Assembly (NCBI RefSeq): GCF_030651995.1
Contig: NZ_JAUSBN010000026.1
Coordinates: 1-64,000, forward strand
Source: Reyranella sp.
GTDB lineage: Bacteria > Pseudomonadota > Alphaproteobacteria > Reyranellales > Reyranellaceae
Reading direction: 5' to 3'
Length of the DNA stretch: 64,000 nucleotides
Positions within the stretch are counted from its first letter, which is position 1; every line of letters starts with the position of its first letter. Below the pieces are notes generated by a model. That model ran no database searches and was not told the DNA's origin. It saw nothing but the letters and a program-made list of their open reading frames with translations. Below, in pieces: positions 39,315-48,900 of the stretch. Position numbers and translations under genes: made by a program.

Positions 39315-39761
39315 ATGACCGATGCCCTGATCCTCGCCTGTCCCCGCTGCAGCACCCTGAACCGCTTTCCGCGGGAGAGACTGGCCGCTGGCAACAAGGG
39401 CAAGTGCGGCCAGTGCGGCTCACCGCTGTTCGACGGCCATCCCGTCGCCCTCGATGCCAGCAGCTTCGAAGCCCATGCCGCCAAGAGCGACCTGCCGGTG
39501 CTGGTCGACTTCTGGGCACCCTGGTGCGGGCCCTGCAAGGCCATGGCGCCGCAGTTCGAGCGCGCGGCGGCCCGATTGGAACCGGCCGTGCGGCTGGCCA
39601 AGATCAACACCGACGAGGAGCAGGAACTCGCGCAGCGGTTCGGAATCCAGGGGATTCCGACGATGATCCTGTTCCATCACGGCAAACCGATCGCCCGCCA
39701 GTCCGGCGCCATGGACGCGGGCGCCATCGAGCGCTGGACGCGGGACGCGCTGGCGCGGTGA
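39315..39761 (+). CDS. trxC: Thioredoxin 2 (TrxC) with N-terminal zinc domain
   Basis: A 148-residue cytoplasmic disulfide reductase. A zinc-binding N-terminal domain has two C-x2-C pairs (Cys9/Cys12 and Cys31/Cys34), and the thioredoxin fold follows with the active site W-C-G-P-C (70-74), K-I-N-T-D-E and the cis-proline I-P-T-M. This is the TrxC layout. TrxC is usually part of the oxidative stress response, though no OxyR site was recognised. The gene follows the transglycosylase gene by 78 bases and ends 2 bases from the convergent nucleotidyltransferase gene. Confidence 0.93.
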   Translation: MTDALILACPRCSTLNRFPRERLAAGNKGKCGQCGSPLFDGHPVALDASSFEAHAAKSDLPVLVDFWAPWCGPCKAMAPQFERAAARLEPAVRLAKINTDEEQELAQRFGIQGIPTMILFHHGKPIARQSGAMDAGAIERWTRDALAR

Positions 39762-39762
39762 A

Positions 39763-39779
39763 GTCAGTCATCGACTGAC
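39763..39779. terminator. Hairpin at the trxC / nucleotidyltransferase convergent junction
   Basis: A perfect 7-bp stem (GTCAGTC with GACTGAC) and a 3-base loop lie immediately after the trxC stop and overlap the last codons of the convergent gene. A short symmetric stem at such a junction can act on both transcripts; a T run is missing. Confidence 0.4.
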
Positions 39780-40348
39780 GGCAGGTCGAGGGCCGAGCGT
39801 ATCCGTCCCCTGCCGCGCTCGTAGAGCATCGTGTCCGCGACCGACTCGACGATATCGGCGTAGGGCCTGAAGCCGTCGACGACTTTGTTGAACGGGATCG
39901 TCCCGCAGCCGGGAACGTGACAGTCGAGCTTGCCTTTCGGGCATTGGTTGTAGTGGCAAAGCCGCCCGAGGTAGCGATCGCTGTCCGGCTCGAACAGGAA
40001 CACGTCGACCTGATGAGCGGTTACGCTCGTCTCCATGCCCGCCTTGAACGCATCGTTCAATGCCATTGCCAGCAACCGGCGCATCGCTCCGAGGCTTTCC
40101 TGGGAGTCGAGCCACACAGCCAGATCGAGGTCCGCGCACTCGTGCCAAACCTCGATGCGCGCGCGGCGGAACGCCGAAAAGCGCGGCACCTCCTTCCACA
40201 GCTTCTGGGCAACGGAGCCGATGACCGCCACGGCGCGAACTTCCGGGAAGGCCATGAGGGCATCCGTCACCACGTTCGCGGCCATGCGGAACTGGCGCTG
40301 CTGACTCAGGAGGAGCCGATTCTGCTCCTCTATCTCGGACCTCCGCAT
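39764..40348 (-). CDS. Nucleotidyltransferase-fold protein with a Cys4 motif
   Basis: A 194-residue protein with the minimal polymerase-beta-type nucleotidyltransferase signature: I-G-S at 43-45, D-L-D at 73-75 (in E-C-A-D-L-D-L-A-V-W-L-D) and a third acidic residue in H-Q-V-D-V-F-L-F (Asp115). All three catalytic carboxylates are present. Beyond these it has Cys131, Cys136, Cys143 and Cys148 (C-x4-C-x6-C-x4-C), a possible zinc site not usual in this fold. The substrate is unknown; relatives modify antibiotics, RNA ends or proteins. The ATG at 40348 lies 4 bases beyond the SWIM gene stop, so it is the third gene of that operon. Confidence 0.75.
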   Translation of the reverse strand: MRRSEIEEQNRLLLSQQRQFRMAANVVTDALMAFPEVRAVAVIGSVAQKLWKEVPRFSAFRRARIEVWHECADLDLAVWLDSQESLGAMRRLLAMALNDAFKAGMETSVTAHQVDVFLFEPDSDRYLGRLCHYNQCPKGKLDCHVPGCGTIPFNKVVDGFRPYADIVESVADTMLYERGRGRIRSALDLPSVDD

Positions 40349-40352
40349 CGCT

Positions 40353-42032
40353 TCATCCCAGAAGTTTAATGAAGTTGCGCTTGAGCCGGTGACGCTCCTT
40401 GAGCGACGCGACATATTGAGCCTGGGCAGCCGGCTCGCGCAATCGCGCCATGCGGGCGATCAGCCGGCAAGCCTCTTTATCCCCCGTGCTGCCGCCGTTC
40501 TTGATGTGGAATTCGACATTCCGGGCATGGGCCGCGAGCGCCTCCTGGGGATGAGTCTCCTCGCTCGCCTCGGCCAGCGGCCCCGTGAGATACGGTCCCA
40601 TCCCAGGGTGACTGCGCAAGGCCGTCCACGCGGCGTCGTACATCTTCTCTTCCATGAGGACTAGAATGAAGGTGCTGACCGACATATCCCCGGTCATGGG
40701 CCGGCTGGCCGCTGCCTTCGCCTCAAGATACGTCAAGGCACGGTCGCGGGCAGTCTTTCCGCCCAGCTTTCGGATCTGCCGATAGAGATCCAGGCTTGGA
40801 GCCTTTTCGAAGGCGTTCCACAAACGCGTGACGGCGTCTTCCTTCCGGCCGGCCCTTGCGAGGAGGTCGCCGACGAACAGCACCAGCCCTTCATCCGGTC
40901 GCCCGTCCTCGAACATCCACAGTCCCTCCTCCGCGTGCCGCAACGCCTCCTCCTTGCGGCTCTCGGCGAGGCAGAACTTCGCCAATGTCAGATAGTCGGA
41001 CGACGTCGACAGGCTCCGGGACCGCAGCGCGATTCTCGTCCCGACGTCACCGTCGCGCTCGGCGAAGAAGTCGAGGATGTCGACGAGGACGGAAGGATCC
41101 TTTTCGTTCTTCTCGGGCTTTCGCGCGGGCGGCGGCAGTTTTTCCCAGGCTTCGAGGGCAAGGCGTCGATATTCGGCGAGCCCCGCTTCGCCCAACGCCT
41201 CGTCGTACCGCACCACGGCCCGATAGAAAGTATCGTACTGGCCATGGAGTTGGCGCGGGAAGAGATCGCGCGCGAGGGCGACCGGGTCTGGCTTCGCCGC
41301 CAGGCAAGCGGCGAGATGGATGTCGCCGGCCTGTTCGAGCAGGCCGCTGCCATGTCCACCGGATTCGTCGATCTCGTCGATCGCGGCTTCGATGCGGTCG
41401 ATGGCGTGCAGGGCAAGCTTCATGGCCAGGGCGACATGCGGCCCCTCGACAAGCTGGGCGATGGCACCGAGAGCGGCGCCGACATTGTCGGCCCAGTCAT
41501 CAGCTTCGTCATAGTCGACGAAGCCTTCTGTGCGTGTAGCCCCGTCGATTGCCCGACGCAGCTGCCTTTCGAGACGCTTGACGTCGCCGGCGGACGACGT
41601 TGTGGCAGCAATATCGAGCTTGCGGAACAAGGCCGTGTCGCGCTCGGCGAGTTCGACGACCATCTCGACCAAGGCGTCGACGCCCTTCTGCTTCAGATGG
41701 GCCCGGATACGGTCGAGGACCGATGGCCCTTCCTCCCGGCCGTCATCAGCGACATCGTTTGCCGCGAGGCCGGTCGCCACCATATGCTTGCATAAGCCCC
41801 AATCGCGGAAGGCCGGGCACGAGCATTCGCCACTGATCTTCTTTCCCCGCCCCCTCAGCACGGTGCGATAGTCCTCCGAGCCGAGGACCCGGGCAAGCAC
41901 CCGGTCCCGCTCGACCGACAGGAGGTCGACCTGCCCGTCGCGATGATAGTCTTCGCCCCGCGCGAACACCTTGGCGCCGGCCTGAGCGCGCAAGGCAGCG
42001 ACGTCGAAACGGGGTTTGCGGGGCGCTTTCAT
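40353..42032 (-). CDS. SWIM zinc-finger protein with helical repeat region
   Basis: A 559-residue protein. An N-terminal region of about 55 residues leads to a SWIM zinc finger with C-x-C-x8-C-x-H (Cys70, Cys72, Cys81, His83), a motif found in DNA- or protein-binding bacterial proteins. The rest is mainly alpha-helical with A-L-x-x-A-like stretches resembling tetratricopeptide repeats (around 270-500). No enzymatic motif was recognised. The ATG at 42032 overlaps the stop of the upstream 133-residue gene by four bases, which fixes the start. Proteins of this layout are common in actinobacteria and proteobacteria but their role is not known. Confidence 0.8.
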   Translation of the reverse strand: MKAPRKPRFDVAALRAQAGAKVFARGEDYHRDGQVDLLSVERDRVLARVLGSEDYRTVLRGRGKKISGECSCPAFRDWGLCKHMVATGLAANDVADDGREEGPSVLDRIRAHLKQKGVDALVEMVVELAERDTALFRKLDIAATTSSAGDVKRLERQLRRAIDGATRTEGFVDYDEADDWADNVGAALGAIAQLVEGPHVALAMKLALHAIDRIEAAIDEIDESGGHGSGLLEQAGDIHLAACLAAKPDPVALARDLFPRQLHGQYDTFYRAVVRYDEALGEAGLAEYRRLALEAWEKLPPPARKPEKNEKDPSVLVDILDFFAERDGDVGTRIALRSRSLSTSSDYLTLAKFCLAESRKEEALRHAEEGLWMFEDGRPDEGLVLFVGDLLARAGRKEDAVTRLWNAFEKAPSLDLYRQIRKLGGKTARDRALTYLEAKAAASRPMTGDMSVSTFILVLMEEKMYDAAWTALRSHPGMGPYLTGPLAEASEETHPQEALAAHARNVEFHIKNGGSTGDKEACRLIARMARLREPAAQAQYVASLKERHRLKRNFIKLLG

Positions 42033-42430
42033 ACAGGCGGGATCATCCGCTCGACTTCCGCCAGGGCCTCGTCGAGTGTCAGGGCAGCATGTTGGCGCCA
42101 CCATTGCCCGGTATGGCGCTGCCACATCACGTCGAACAGCAGGTCCTGGATGGACTCTTCGACGTGGTCGAGTCGGGCATACCCGGCATCGAACTCCTCG
42201 CCGAGATTGTCCGGCCAGCCCGACCGGAATCGCACGATGAAGCTGTACTTGCTGCCCCGCCACCGGCCGAGCATGTCGACCGGGTAGTTGAATTCGGTCG
42301 GTCGGACCTCGGGGAGATAAAGCGGCTTCAGCTTGTCGGCGATAAGCTGCTGGCAGCGCGCGCCCATGACGGCCTTTTCGTCAGCCGTCAGGACCTTTAC
42401 CCAGACACGCTTCGTCACGCGCTTCGCCAT
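42029..42430 (-). CDS. Conserved hypothetical protein, 133 residues
   Basis: No family was recognised. The protein starts basic (M-A-K-R-V-T-K-R-V-W-V-K-V-L) and has an aromatic middle and end: Y-P-V-D-M-L-G-R-W-R-G-S-K-Y-S-F-I-V-R-F-R-S-G-W, then F-D-V-M-W-Q-R-H-T-G-Q-W-W. This suggests a small globular, perhaps nucleic-acid-binding, protein. It is the first gene of a three-gene unit with the SWIM protein (ATGA overlap) and the nucleotidyltransferase, so the three probably work together. Confidence 0.7.
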   Translation of the reverse strand: MAKRVTKRVWVKVLTADEKAVMGARCQQLIADKLKPLYLPEVRPTEFNYPVDMLGRWRGSKYSFIVRFRSGWPDNLGEEFDAGYARLDHVEESIQDLLFDVMWQRHTGQWWRQHAALTLDEALAEVERMIPPV

Positions 42431-42507
42431 TCGCGATCCCTTCGGCGGTCATTCTAGACGCCGGTCGCCGTGGATCGGAAGTAGCTACTCGTCGGCCACG
42501 AGGCGCT

Positions 42508-42894
42508 TCAGAGGCGCGACACCACTCTCTTCAGCTTATCGCGGACCTGCTCGGCTGCCTGCTTGAGGCGGGGATTCTCGACCGCCATCATCGACGCCAC
42601 GGGATCGATCGCCGCGACCTCGACCTTCCCGTCCGGCGTTTCCTGGACCACGACATTGCACGGCAGCATGGTGCCGATGTGGCCTTCGATCTGCAGCGCC
42701 TCGTGGGCAAGCTTGGGATTGCAGGCGCCCAGGATCCGGTAGCGGCGGAAATCGACGCCGATCTTCTTCTTCAGCGTATCGGCAACGTCGATCTCGGTGA
42801 GGACGCCGAAGCCCTCTTCCTTGAGTGCCTCCGTCGTGCGGCGCACCGCTTCGTCGAAACCCGGGCCGAGCGTCGCGCTGATGTAATAGGACAT
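42508..42894 (-). CDS. DUF302 domain protein
   Basis: A 128-residue protein of the DUF302 family, which occurs in sulfur, metal and redox-stress operons. Motifs are Y-Y-I-S-A-T near the N-terminus, E-E-G-F-G-V-L-T-E-I-D-V, the P-x-L-A-H-like C-N-P-K-L-A-H-E-A-L with its cysteine, and G-T-M-L-P-C-N-V-V-V-Q-E. The latter two cysteines could bind a metal or sulfur. Its function is not established. It follows the sulfide:quinone oxidoreductase gene by 13 bases on the minus strand and is the last gene of that operon. Confidence 0.85.
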   Translation of the reverse strand: MSYYISATLGPGFDEAVRRTTEALKEEGFGVLTEIDVADTLKKKIGVDFRRYRILGACNPKLAHEALQIEGHIGTMLPCNVVVQETPDGKVEVAAIDPVASMMAVENPRLKQAAEQVRDKLKRVVSRL

Positions 42895-42907
42895 GTCGTG
42901 TCTCCTT

Positions 42908-44230
42908 TCAGGCCGCGCGATCGGGCGGCCGGGGTTCACCCTGTTCCGGGCGCAGACGGTCGATGCCCAGGACCTTCATCATCAATCGCTCGTATGCCGG
43001 CTCGCCAGCACCACTGCGCACCTTGTGCAGGAAGTATTTCTCGAAGCCGACTTTGGCCACATGCACCCAGTAACCGCGGCCCGCCCAGTTGACGTTTCGC
43101 GGCGGAATCTGAGGCAGCGCGACGAAGGCGACGCCGTCGTTGCCGAAGTCTGCCAGGCAGACGGCATTCCAGGTGGGTTCGCTCGACGGCGTGCGGCCGG
43201 CGATCAGGGCCGCGATGTTCTGCGCCACCGCCGCGACCATCGATTCGATCATGTAACCGGTCTTGGGAACGCCGACCGGCACCGCGGTCTGCTCGTAGGG
43301 CGGGATGGCGATACAGACACCGACAGCGAAGACGTTCCCGTAAGCTGGGTTGCGCTGGTGCTTGTCGACCAACACGAAGCCGCGCGGATTGGCGAGGCCC
43401 GGCACCCCCTTGCCGTCCTCTCCCATCAGGCAGGAGACGCCGCGGAACGCCGGGATCAGCATCGCGAGCTTGGCCGGAAAGCGATGCTGCGGGCCGGGCT
43501 TGCCGTCCGCCACCATCTCGGTGCATTCGACCGCATCCGCCTCGACCCGGTCGATCCGGGCGCTGGTCACCCACTTGATGTCGTGATCGCGCAACACCGA
43601 TTCCAGCAGGCCCTTTGTGTCGCCGACCCCGCCCAGCCCGAGATGGCCGATATAGGGCTCGGCGGTGACGAATGTGATCGGCACGCGGTTGCGAATCTTG
43701 CGCCGGCGCAGGTCGGTGCTCAGCATCAGGGCGAATTCGTAGGCAGGACCGAAGCAGGAAGCGCCCTGCACGGCGCCGACGACAATCGGACCGGGGTCGG
43801 CGCAGAACTGGTCCCACCGGTCCGCCGCCGCTTCTGCATGATCGACGTGACAGACCGAGAGGCTGTGTGCGTCCGGACCCAGGCCGGGAACCTCATCGAA
43901 GGCAAGTGCCGGGCCGGTCGCAATCACCAGATAGTCGTAGGAGATGCGGCGGCCGTCGTTCAGCTCGATGGCGTTCTCGGCGGGATGCAGGCGCTTCGCA
44001 CCGCTGGCATCGAAGCCGATACCGAGCCTCTCCAGCACCCCGGGGAGATGGACCTTGATGTCTTCGGGCTTGCGCCACCCCAGGGCGACCCAGGGATTGG
44101 ACGGCACGAAGTGGAACCACTCGGAATCGGACACGACGGTGATGTCCGCTGCGCGGCCGACCACGGTCCGCAGTTCGTACGCCATCGAAATTCCGCCGAT
44201 TCCAGCCCCGACGACGACGATCTTCGGCAT
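42908..44230 (-). CDS. sqr: Sulfide:quinone oxidoreductase
   Basis: SQR oxidises hydrogen sulfide to sulfane sulfur and passes electrons to the quinone pool at the membrane. The 440-residue flavoprotein has the FAD fold G-A-G-I-G-G (8-13), and all three redox cysteines of the type I enzymes: Cys127 (S-V-C-H-V-D-H-A), Cys159 (G-A-S-C-F-G-P-A-Y-E-F) and Cys358 (N-A-V-C-L-A-D-F-G). The V-P-V-G-V-P-K-T-G quinone/FAD loop and the C-terminal amphipathic F-E-K-Y-F-L-H-K helix are also present. The first two cysteines have the same numbers as in the Rhodobacter enzyme. Its ATG is 151 bases after the DUF2892 gene; the operon is led by an ArsR gene. Confidence 0.9.
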   Translation of the reverse strand: MPKIVVVGAGIGGISMAYELRTVVGRAADITVVSDSEWFHFVPSNPWVALGWRKPEDIKVHLPGVLERLGIGFDASGAKRLHPAENAIELNDGRRISYDYLVIATGPALAFDEVPGLGPDAHSLSVCHVDHAEAAADRWDQFCADPGPIVVGAVQGASCFGPAYEFALMLSTDLRRRKIRNRVPITFVTAEPYIGHLGLGGVGDTKGLLESVLRDHDIKWVTSARIDRVEADAVECTEMVADGKPGPQHRFPAKLAMLIPAFRGVSCLMGEDGKGVPGLANPRGFVLVDKHQRNPAYGNVFAVGVCIAIPPYEQTAVPVGVPKTGYMIESMVAAVAQNIAALIAGRTPSSEPTWNAVCLADFGNDGVAFVALPQIPPRNVNWAGRGYWVHVAKVGFEKYFLHKVRSGAGEPAYERLMMKVLGIDRLRPEQGEPRPPDRAA

Positions 44231-44381
44231 GGCATCCTCCGATCTTCAGACCAACAGCGTTTCACATCCAGTGGTAGCGGTCTTTGCGATGAATCAAGGA
44301 ACCCCGGCGCCCAGCGTCCATGCTGCATCGATGAAGCACAGCCGCCCCATCGAGCGCAGCGAGGTCATATGGCTGCGGGCG

Positions 44382-44585
44382 TCAGGAGAAGGCGGTACCG
44401 GCCTTGAATCCGAGGCGCTTGAAGATCATCGCCGCGGGACAGAATCCACTGAACGCGGCCTGCACGAGGTTGAGCCCGACGAAGGCGGTGAACAGCAGCC
44501 AGTAGGGGCTGTGGAAATGGCTCAGCACGAGGCTGACCAGGATCATCATTCCGGCAAAGGCCATCACGGCACGGTCGATCGACAT
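44382..44585 (-). CDS. DUF2892 membrane protein (YgaP-like transmembrane domain)
   Basis: A 67-residue protein with two membrane helices (about 8-25 and 29-47) and the motif G-F-C-P-A-A-M-I-F-K-R-L-G at the C-terminal side, characteristic of DUF2892. In E. coli this domain is fused to the rhodanese YgaP, which is controlled by the sulfide-sensing ArsR protein YgaV. Here it stands alone, 18 bases after an ArsR gene of the same class and upstream of SQR. A role in sulfur transfer at the membrane is therefore likely but inferred. Confidence 0.88.
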   Translation of the reverse strand: MSIDRAVMAFAGMMILVSLVLSHFHSPYWLLFTAFVGLNLVQAAFSGFCPAAMIFKRLGFKAGTAFS

Positions 44586-44603
44586 GGTTGTCTCCTCCTC
44601 ACG

Positions 44604-44912
44604 TTACCGGCGATGCGCCGGTCGACAATAGACACCTTGCAGAGCACCGATCACCTCGCCGACGCTGCTGTCGGCCAGCGAATAGTGGATCGTCTGCGAC
44701 TCCCGGCGCGCCTTCACCAATCCGGCGTCGCGCAGCCTGGCGAGATGCTGCGACAGCGCCGACTGGCTGAGCCCGACGATGGGTTCAAGTTCACCCACGG
44801 TGCGTTCGCCGTTCACGAGCTCACACAGGATGATCAGACGCCGTTCGTTCGCGATCGACTTCAGGAAGGAAGCCGCCTCGACGGTGCGGGAACGAAGCTC
44901 CTCTATATTCAT
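44604..44912 (-). CDS. ArsR-family regulator, SqrR/BigR-like persulfide sensor
   Basis: A 102-residue winged-helix repressor: N-E-R-R-L-I-I-L-C-E-L, the recognition helix S-Q-S-A-L-S-Q-H-L-A-R-L-R and the wing R-R-E-S-Q-T-I-H-Y-S-L-A. It has exactly two cysteines, Cys30 in helix alpha2 and Cys96 at the C-terminal helix, 66 residues apart. That is the spacing of Cys41 and Cys107 in SqrR and of the pair in BigR/YgaV, which form a tetrasulfide bridge with reactive sulfur and then release DNA. The metal-binding ArsR motif E-L-C-V-C-D is absent. The ATG at 44912 fits the family; it faces an AT-rich divergent promoter region. Confidence 0.9.
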   Translation of the reverse strand: MNIEELRSRTVEAASFLKSIANERRLIILCELVNGERTVGELEPIVGLSQSALSQHLARLRDAGLVKARRESQTIHYSLADSSVGEVIGALQGVYCRPAHRR

Positions 44913-44914
44913 AG

Positions 44915-44937
44915 TTGCTAATTTAGTTTTTGCTAAT
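44915..44937. promoter_or_regulatory. Probable ArsR operator in the divergent promoter region
   Basis: In the 73 bases between the divergent ArsR (start 44912) and adaptor (start 44986) genes, TTGCTAAT occurs twice (44915-44922 and 44930-44937). The half sites also form an inverted pair TTAG-N6-CTAA (44923-44936) and an overlapping CTAA-T-TTAG (44918-44926). The region is strongly AT-rich against GC-rich surroundings. Binding here would silence both directions. Confidence 0.65.
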
Positions 44938-44985
44938 ATATATGTCAAGCCCGCCGCAAGGAGGGCCGTCACTTAGGAACGCAAC

Positions 44986-45954
44986 ATGATCCGTATGACC
45001 GCCGCCGCCACGCTTCTGCTGGCGGGCTTCCTCTCACCCGCCGCCGCCCAGCAGACCGTCACCCGGCAGCAGGTCGACGACCGGAAGGCCGTCATCGCGA
45101 CGGTGGAACCCATCCGGGAGCTGGTTGCCCGCGCGCGCATCGGCGGCACGATCGTCGCGCTCTCCGGGCGCGAGGGCGATCAGGTGGCCGCCGGAGACCG
45201 CATTGCCCTCGTCGTCGATCCCAAACTCGCCCTGCAGATCCAGGCGCTCGAATCGCGCATCCAGGCGCAAAGCGCGGCCCGCGAGCAGGCCCAGATCGAC
45301 CTGAACCGCATCGAACAATTGCGGACGTCGGGCACCGTCTCCCAGGCCCAGCTCGATCAGGCACGCACGCGGCTCAACATGGCCGAACGGACTTATCTGG
45401 CGCTGCGTTCGGATCGCGAGGTCGTCGAGCAGCAATCGACCGAGGGCGCCGTTCTGGCGCCGGCCTCGGGCCGCGTGCTCAAGGTTCCCGTCTCCGTCGG
45501 CAGTGTCGTGCTCCCGGGCGAGACGATCGCTACCCTGGCCACCGACAACTACATCCTGCGCCTGCAGCTTCCCGAACGGCACGCCCGGTTCATGAAGGCA
45601 GGCGACGAGATCCTCGTCGGATCACGCGGCCTCCAGCAGCAGGACCAGGAGACGCTGCGCCCGGGCCGCGTGCGGCTGGTCTATCCGCAGATCGACCAGG
45701 GCCGGGTGATTGCGGATGCCGAAGTCGACGGACTCGGGGACTTCTTCGTCGGCGAACGCACGCGGGTCTACGTCACCACCGGCAAGCGCGACGCGCTGGT
45801 GGTGCCGGCCGAACTCGTCTACCGCCGCTACGGCGTCAGCTACGTAAAGCTGAAGAAGGGCACCGAGGTCGTGGTCCAGCCCGGACTGCCGGTCGACGGC
45901 GGAATCGAGATACTGTCGGGGCTCAACGAGGGCGACGTGGTGGTCCTGCCATGA
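44986..45954 (+). CDS. RND efflux pump periplasmic adaptor protein (HlyD/MFP family)
   Basis: A 322-residue periplasmic subunit linking an inner-membrane RND pump to an outer-membrane channel. The signal peptide runs to about residue 22 (M-T-A-A-A-T-L-L-L-A-G-F). Then come the lipoyl-like half motif (G-G-T-I-V-A-L-S-G-R-E-G-D-Q-V-A-A-G), an alpha-helical hairpin (about 85-145), the second lipoyl half (A-P-A-S-G-R-V-L-K-V-P-V) and the beta-barrel part. No lipobox is present. It overlaps the pump gene by four bases and is divergent from the sulfide-sensor operon. Confidence 0.88.
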   Translation: MIRMTAAATLLLAGFLSPAAAQQTVTRQQVDDRKAVIATVEPIRELVARARIGGTIVALSGREGDQVAAGDRIALVVDPKLALQIQALESRIQAQSAAREQAQIDLNRIEQLRTSGTVSQAQLDQARTRLNMAERTYLALRSDREVVEQQSTEGAVLAPASGRVLKVPVSVGSVVLPGETIATLATDNYILRLQLPERHARFMKAGDEILVGSRGLQQQDQETLRPGRVRLVYPQIDQGRVIADAEVDGLGDFFVGERTRVYVTTGKRDALVVPAELVYRRYGVSYVKLKKGTEVVVQPGLPVDGGIEILSGLNEGDVVVLP

Positions 45955-48900
45955 AGCTCGGCATTTCCGGCGCGCTGACCCGCGCCTCCATCTCCTCGCC
46001 CCTGACCCCTCTCTTCCTCGTGGCCGCAGTGCTTGTCGGGGCCCTGGCCTTGCTGTCGCTGCCGCGCGAGGAGGAGCCGCAGATCAGCGTCCCGATGGTC
46101 GACATCCAGGTGGCGGCCAACGGATACAAGGCCAGCGACGCCATCGAACTGATCACCAAGCCGCTCGAGGATATCGTCAAGGCGATCAACGGCGTCGAAC
46201 ACGTCTATTCGTTCACCCAGGACGACGCCGTGCTGGTGACGGCGCGCTTCCTCGTGGGCACGTCGGAAGATACCGCCCTGCTGCGCATCCACGAGAAGAT
46301 CCGGGCCAACATCGTCGATCTGCCGAAGGGCATTCCCGAGCCGCTGATCGTCGGCCGCGGCATCAATGACGTGGCGATCATTGCCCTGACGCTCGAACCG
46401 AAGCCTGGCGCGGCGGCGCGCTGGAACGACAACGGCCTGTTCCAGATCGCCGACGAACTGCGCCACGAACTCGTCAAGACCGACGATGTCGGGCTCAGCT
46501 ATATCGTCGGCGGCAGCCCCAACCAGATCCGCGTCGAACCCGACCCGGAACGCCTGGCGCTCTACGGCATCACGCTCAACCAGCTCGTCGACAAGCTGGC
46601 CAATGCCAACCGGTCCTTCGTGGCCGGCGCGTTCCGCCAGCTCAACCGCACCGTGCCCGTTGTGGTCGGACAGACCCTGCAGGGCGTACCCGACGTCGGC
46701 CTGCTCCTGCTGACGTCGCGCGATGGCCGTCCCGTGTACGTCAAGGACGTCGCCAGCATCGTGGTCGGCGCCGCCGAACCCGGCCACCGGACCTGGACAC
46801 TGACCCGCGGCGCTTCGGGAGAACTCGAGACCCGGCCCATGGTGACGCTCGCCTTCGCAAAGCGCAGCGGCGCCAACGCGGTCATCGTCGCCGACCAGAT
46901 CCTGGAGCGGCTGAAGTCGGTGCAGGGCGCCCTGGTGCCCGACGACGTCGCCGTCACGGTCAGCCGGAACTATGGCGAGACGGCAACCGAAAAGGCCGAC
47001 GAACTCCTGTTCCATCTGGCCCTCGCGACCGTTTCGATCGTCCTGCTGATCGCGATCACCGTCGGCTGGCGAGAAGGCATCGTCGTCCTGGTGGTCATCC
47101 CGACCACGATCCTGCTCACCCTCTTCGCTTCGTGGCTGATGGGTTACACCATCAACCGCGTCAGCCTGTTCGCCCTGATCTTCTCGATCGGCATCCTGGT
47201 CGACGATGCGATCGTCGTGGTCGAGAACATCGTGCGGCACTGGCAGGCGCGCGGAGGCGCCGATCTCAAGACCACCGCGATCGAGGCGGTTTCGGAGGTC
47301 GGCAATCCGACGATCGTCGCCACGCTCACCATCATCGTGGCTCTCCTGCCCATGATGTTCGTGAGCGGCCTGATGGGCCCCTACATGAGCCCGATCCCGG
47401 CCAACGCCTCGATGGCCATGATCTTTTCGTTCTTCGTCGCCGTCGTCATCACGCCATGGCTGCTGTACCGCGTCGCCGGACGCCATTTCGCGAAGGCATC
47501 GCCGGCCGCGGGGGCAGCCCACGGCCATGGCGAGGGAGGCGTGCTCGGCCGGCTCTTCCTCAGGATCGCGCGACCGCTGCTACGGGGACGCCGACGCTCG
47601 GGATTGTTCCTGCTGATTGTCGGCCTCGCCACGGCCGCGGTCTGCGTGCTGTTCTTCACCCGCGACGTCGCGGTCAAGCTGCTGCCCTTCGACAACAAGT
47701 CCGAGCTGCAGGTCGTGGTGGACCTGCCTCAGGGCACGACTCTCGAAGAGACCGACCGTTTCCTGATGGCGGCGGCAAATCGCCTGAAGGACCTGCCGGA
47801 GATGACCTCCATCCAGGTCCATGCCGGGACCGCAGCGCCGTTCAATTTCAACGGCCTGGTGCGACACTCCTATCTCCGGGGATCGCCGCAGCAGGGCGAC
47901 CTCCAGATCAATCTCCTGCCCAAGGACAAGCGCGCCCGCGCCAGCCACGCGATCGCCCTCGACGTGCGCAAGCGACTGGACGGCCTGGACCGGCCCGTGG
48001 GCAGCGTGGTCAAGGTCGTCGAGGTCCCGCCCGGCCCACCGGTCCTCGCCACCCTGCTGGCCGAGATCTACGGCCCCGACGAGAAGACGCGCCGCGAAAC
48101 CGCAATGAAGGTCCGCGAGGCCTTTCAGAAAGTGCCGTTCGTCGTCGATCTCGACGATACGTTCCGCCCCCCCGGCGAACGCCTGCGCTTCTCGATCAAC
48201 CAGGAGAATCTCGAATTCTACGGCGTCGAGGAGCAGGCGGTGTACGACACCATCGCCGCCATCATCGGCGGGGTGAAGGTCGGCTACTCGCAGCGCAGCC
48301 ACAATGCGAAGCCCATCGAGATCGTGGTCAAGCTGCCGCGCAGCGCCGAATCGCTGAGCGAACGCATCCTGTCGACGCCGCTGCCCGCCGGCGGCACCCG
48401 CCGCCAGGGGGCGAACGTCGAGCTGGGCGACGTCGTGACGGTCAAGCGCGAGCCCGCTTCCTACACGCTGTTCCGTCGGAACGGTCGCTTCGCCGAGATG
48501 GTGCAGGCCGAGGTGGCCGGCCGTTTCGAAGCCCCGATCTACGGCATGCTGGCCGTCGAGGACGAGATCGCCAGGCTCGACTGGGGCAAGGCCGGGCCAC
48601 CCCGGATCTTCTATCACGGCCAGCCGACCGACGAGTCCCGTCCCGCTCTGCTCTGGGACGGTGAATGGGAGGTGACCTATGTCACCTTCCGCGACATGGG
48701 CGCCGCCTTCGGCGTGGCCATCCTCGGCATCTACCTGCTGGTCGTGGCGCAGTTCGGCTCCTACCGCCTGCCGCTGGTGATCCTGACTCCGGTGCCGCTC
48801 ACCCTCATCGGCATCGTGCTGGGTCACTGGATGTTCGGCGCGCCGTTCACCGCGACCTCGATGATCGGCTTCATCGCCCTCGCCGGCATCATCGTGCGCA

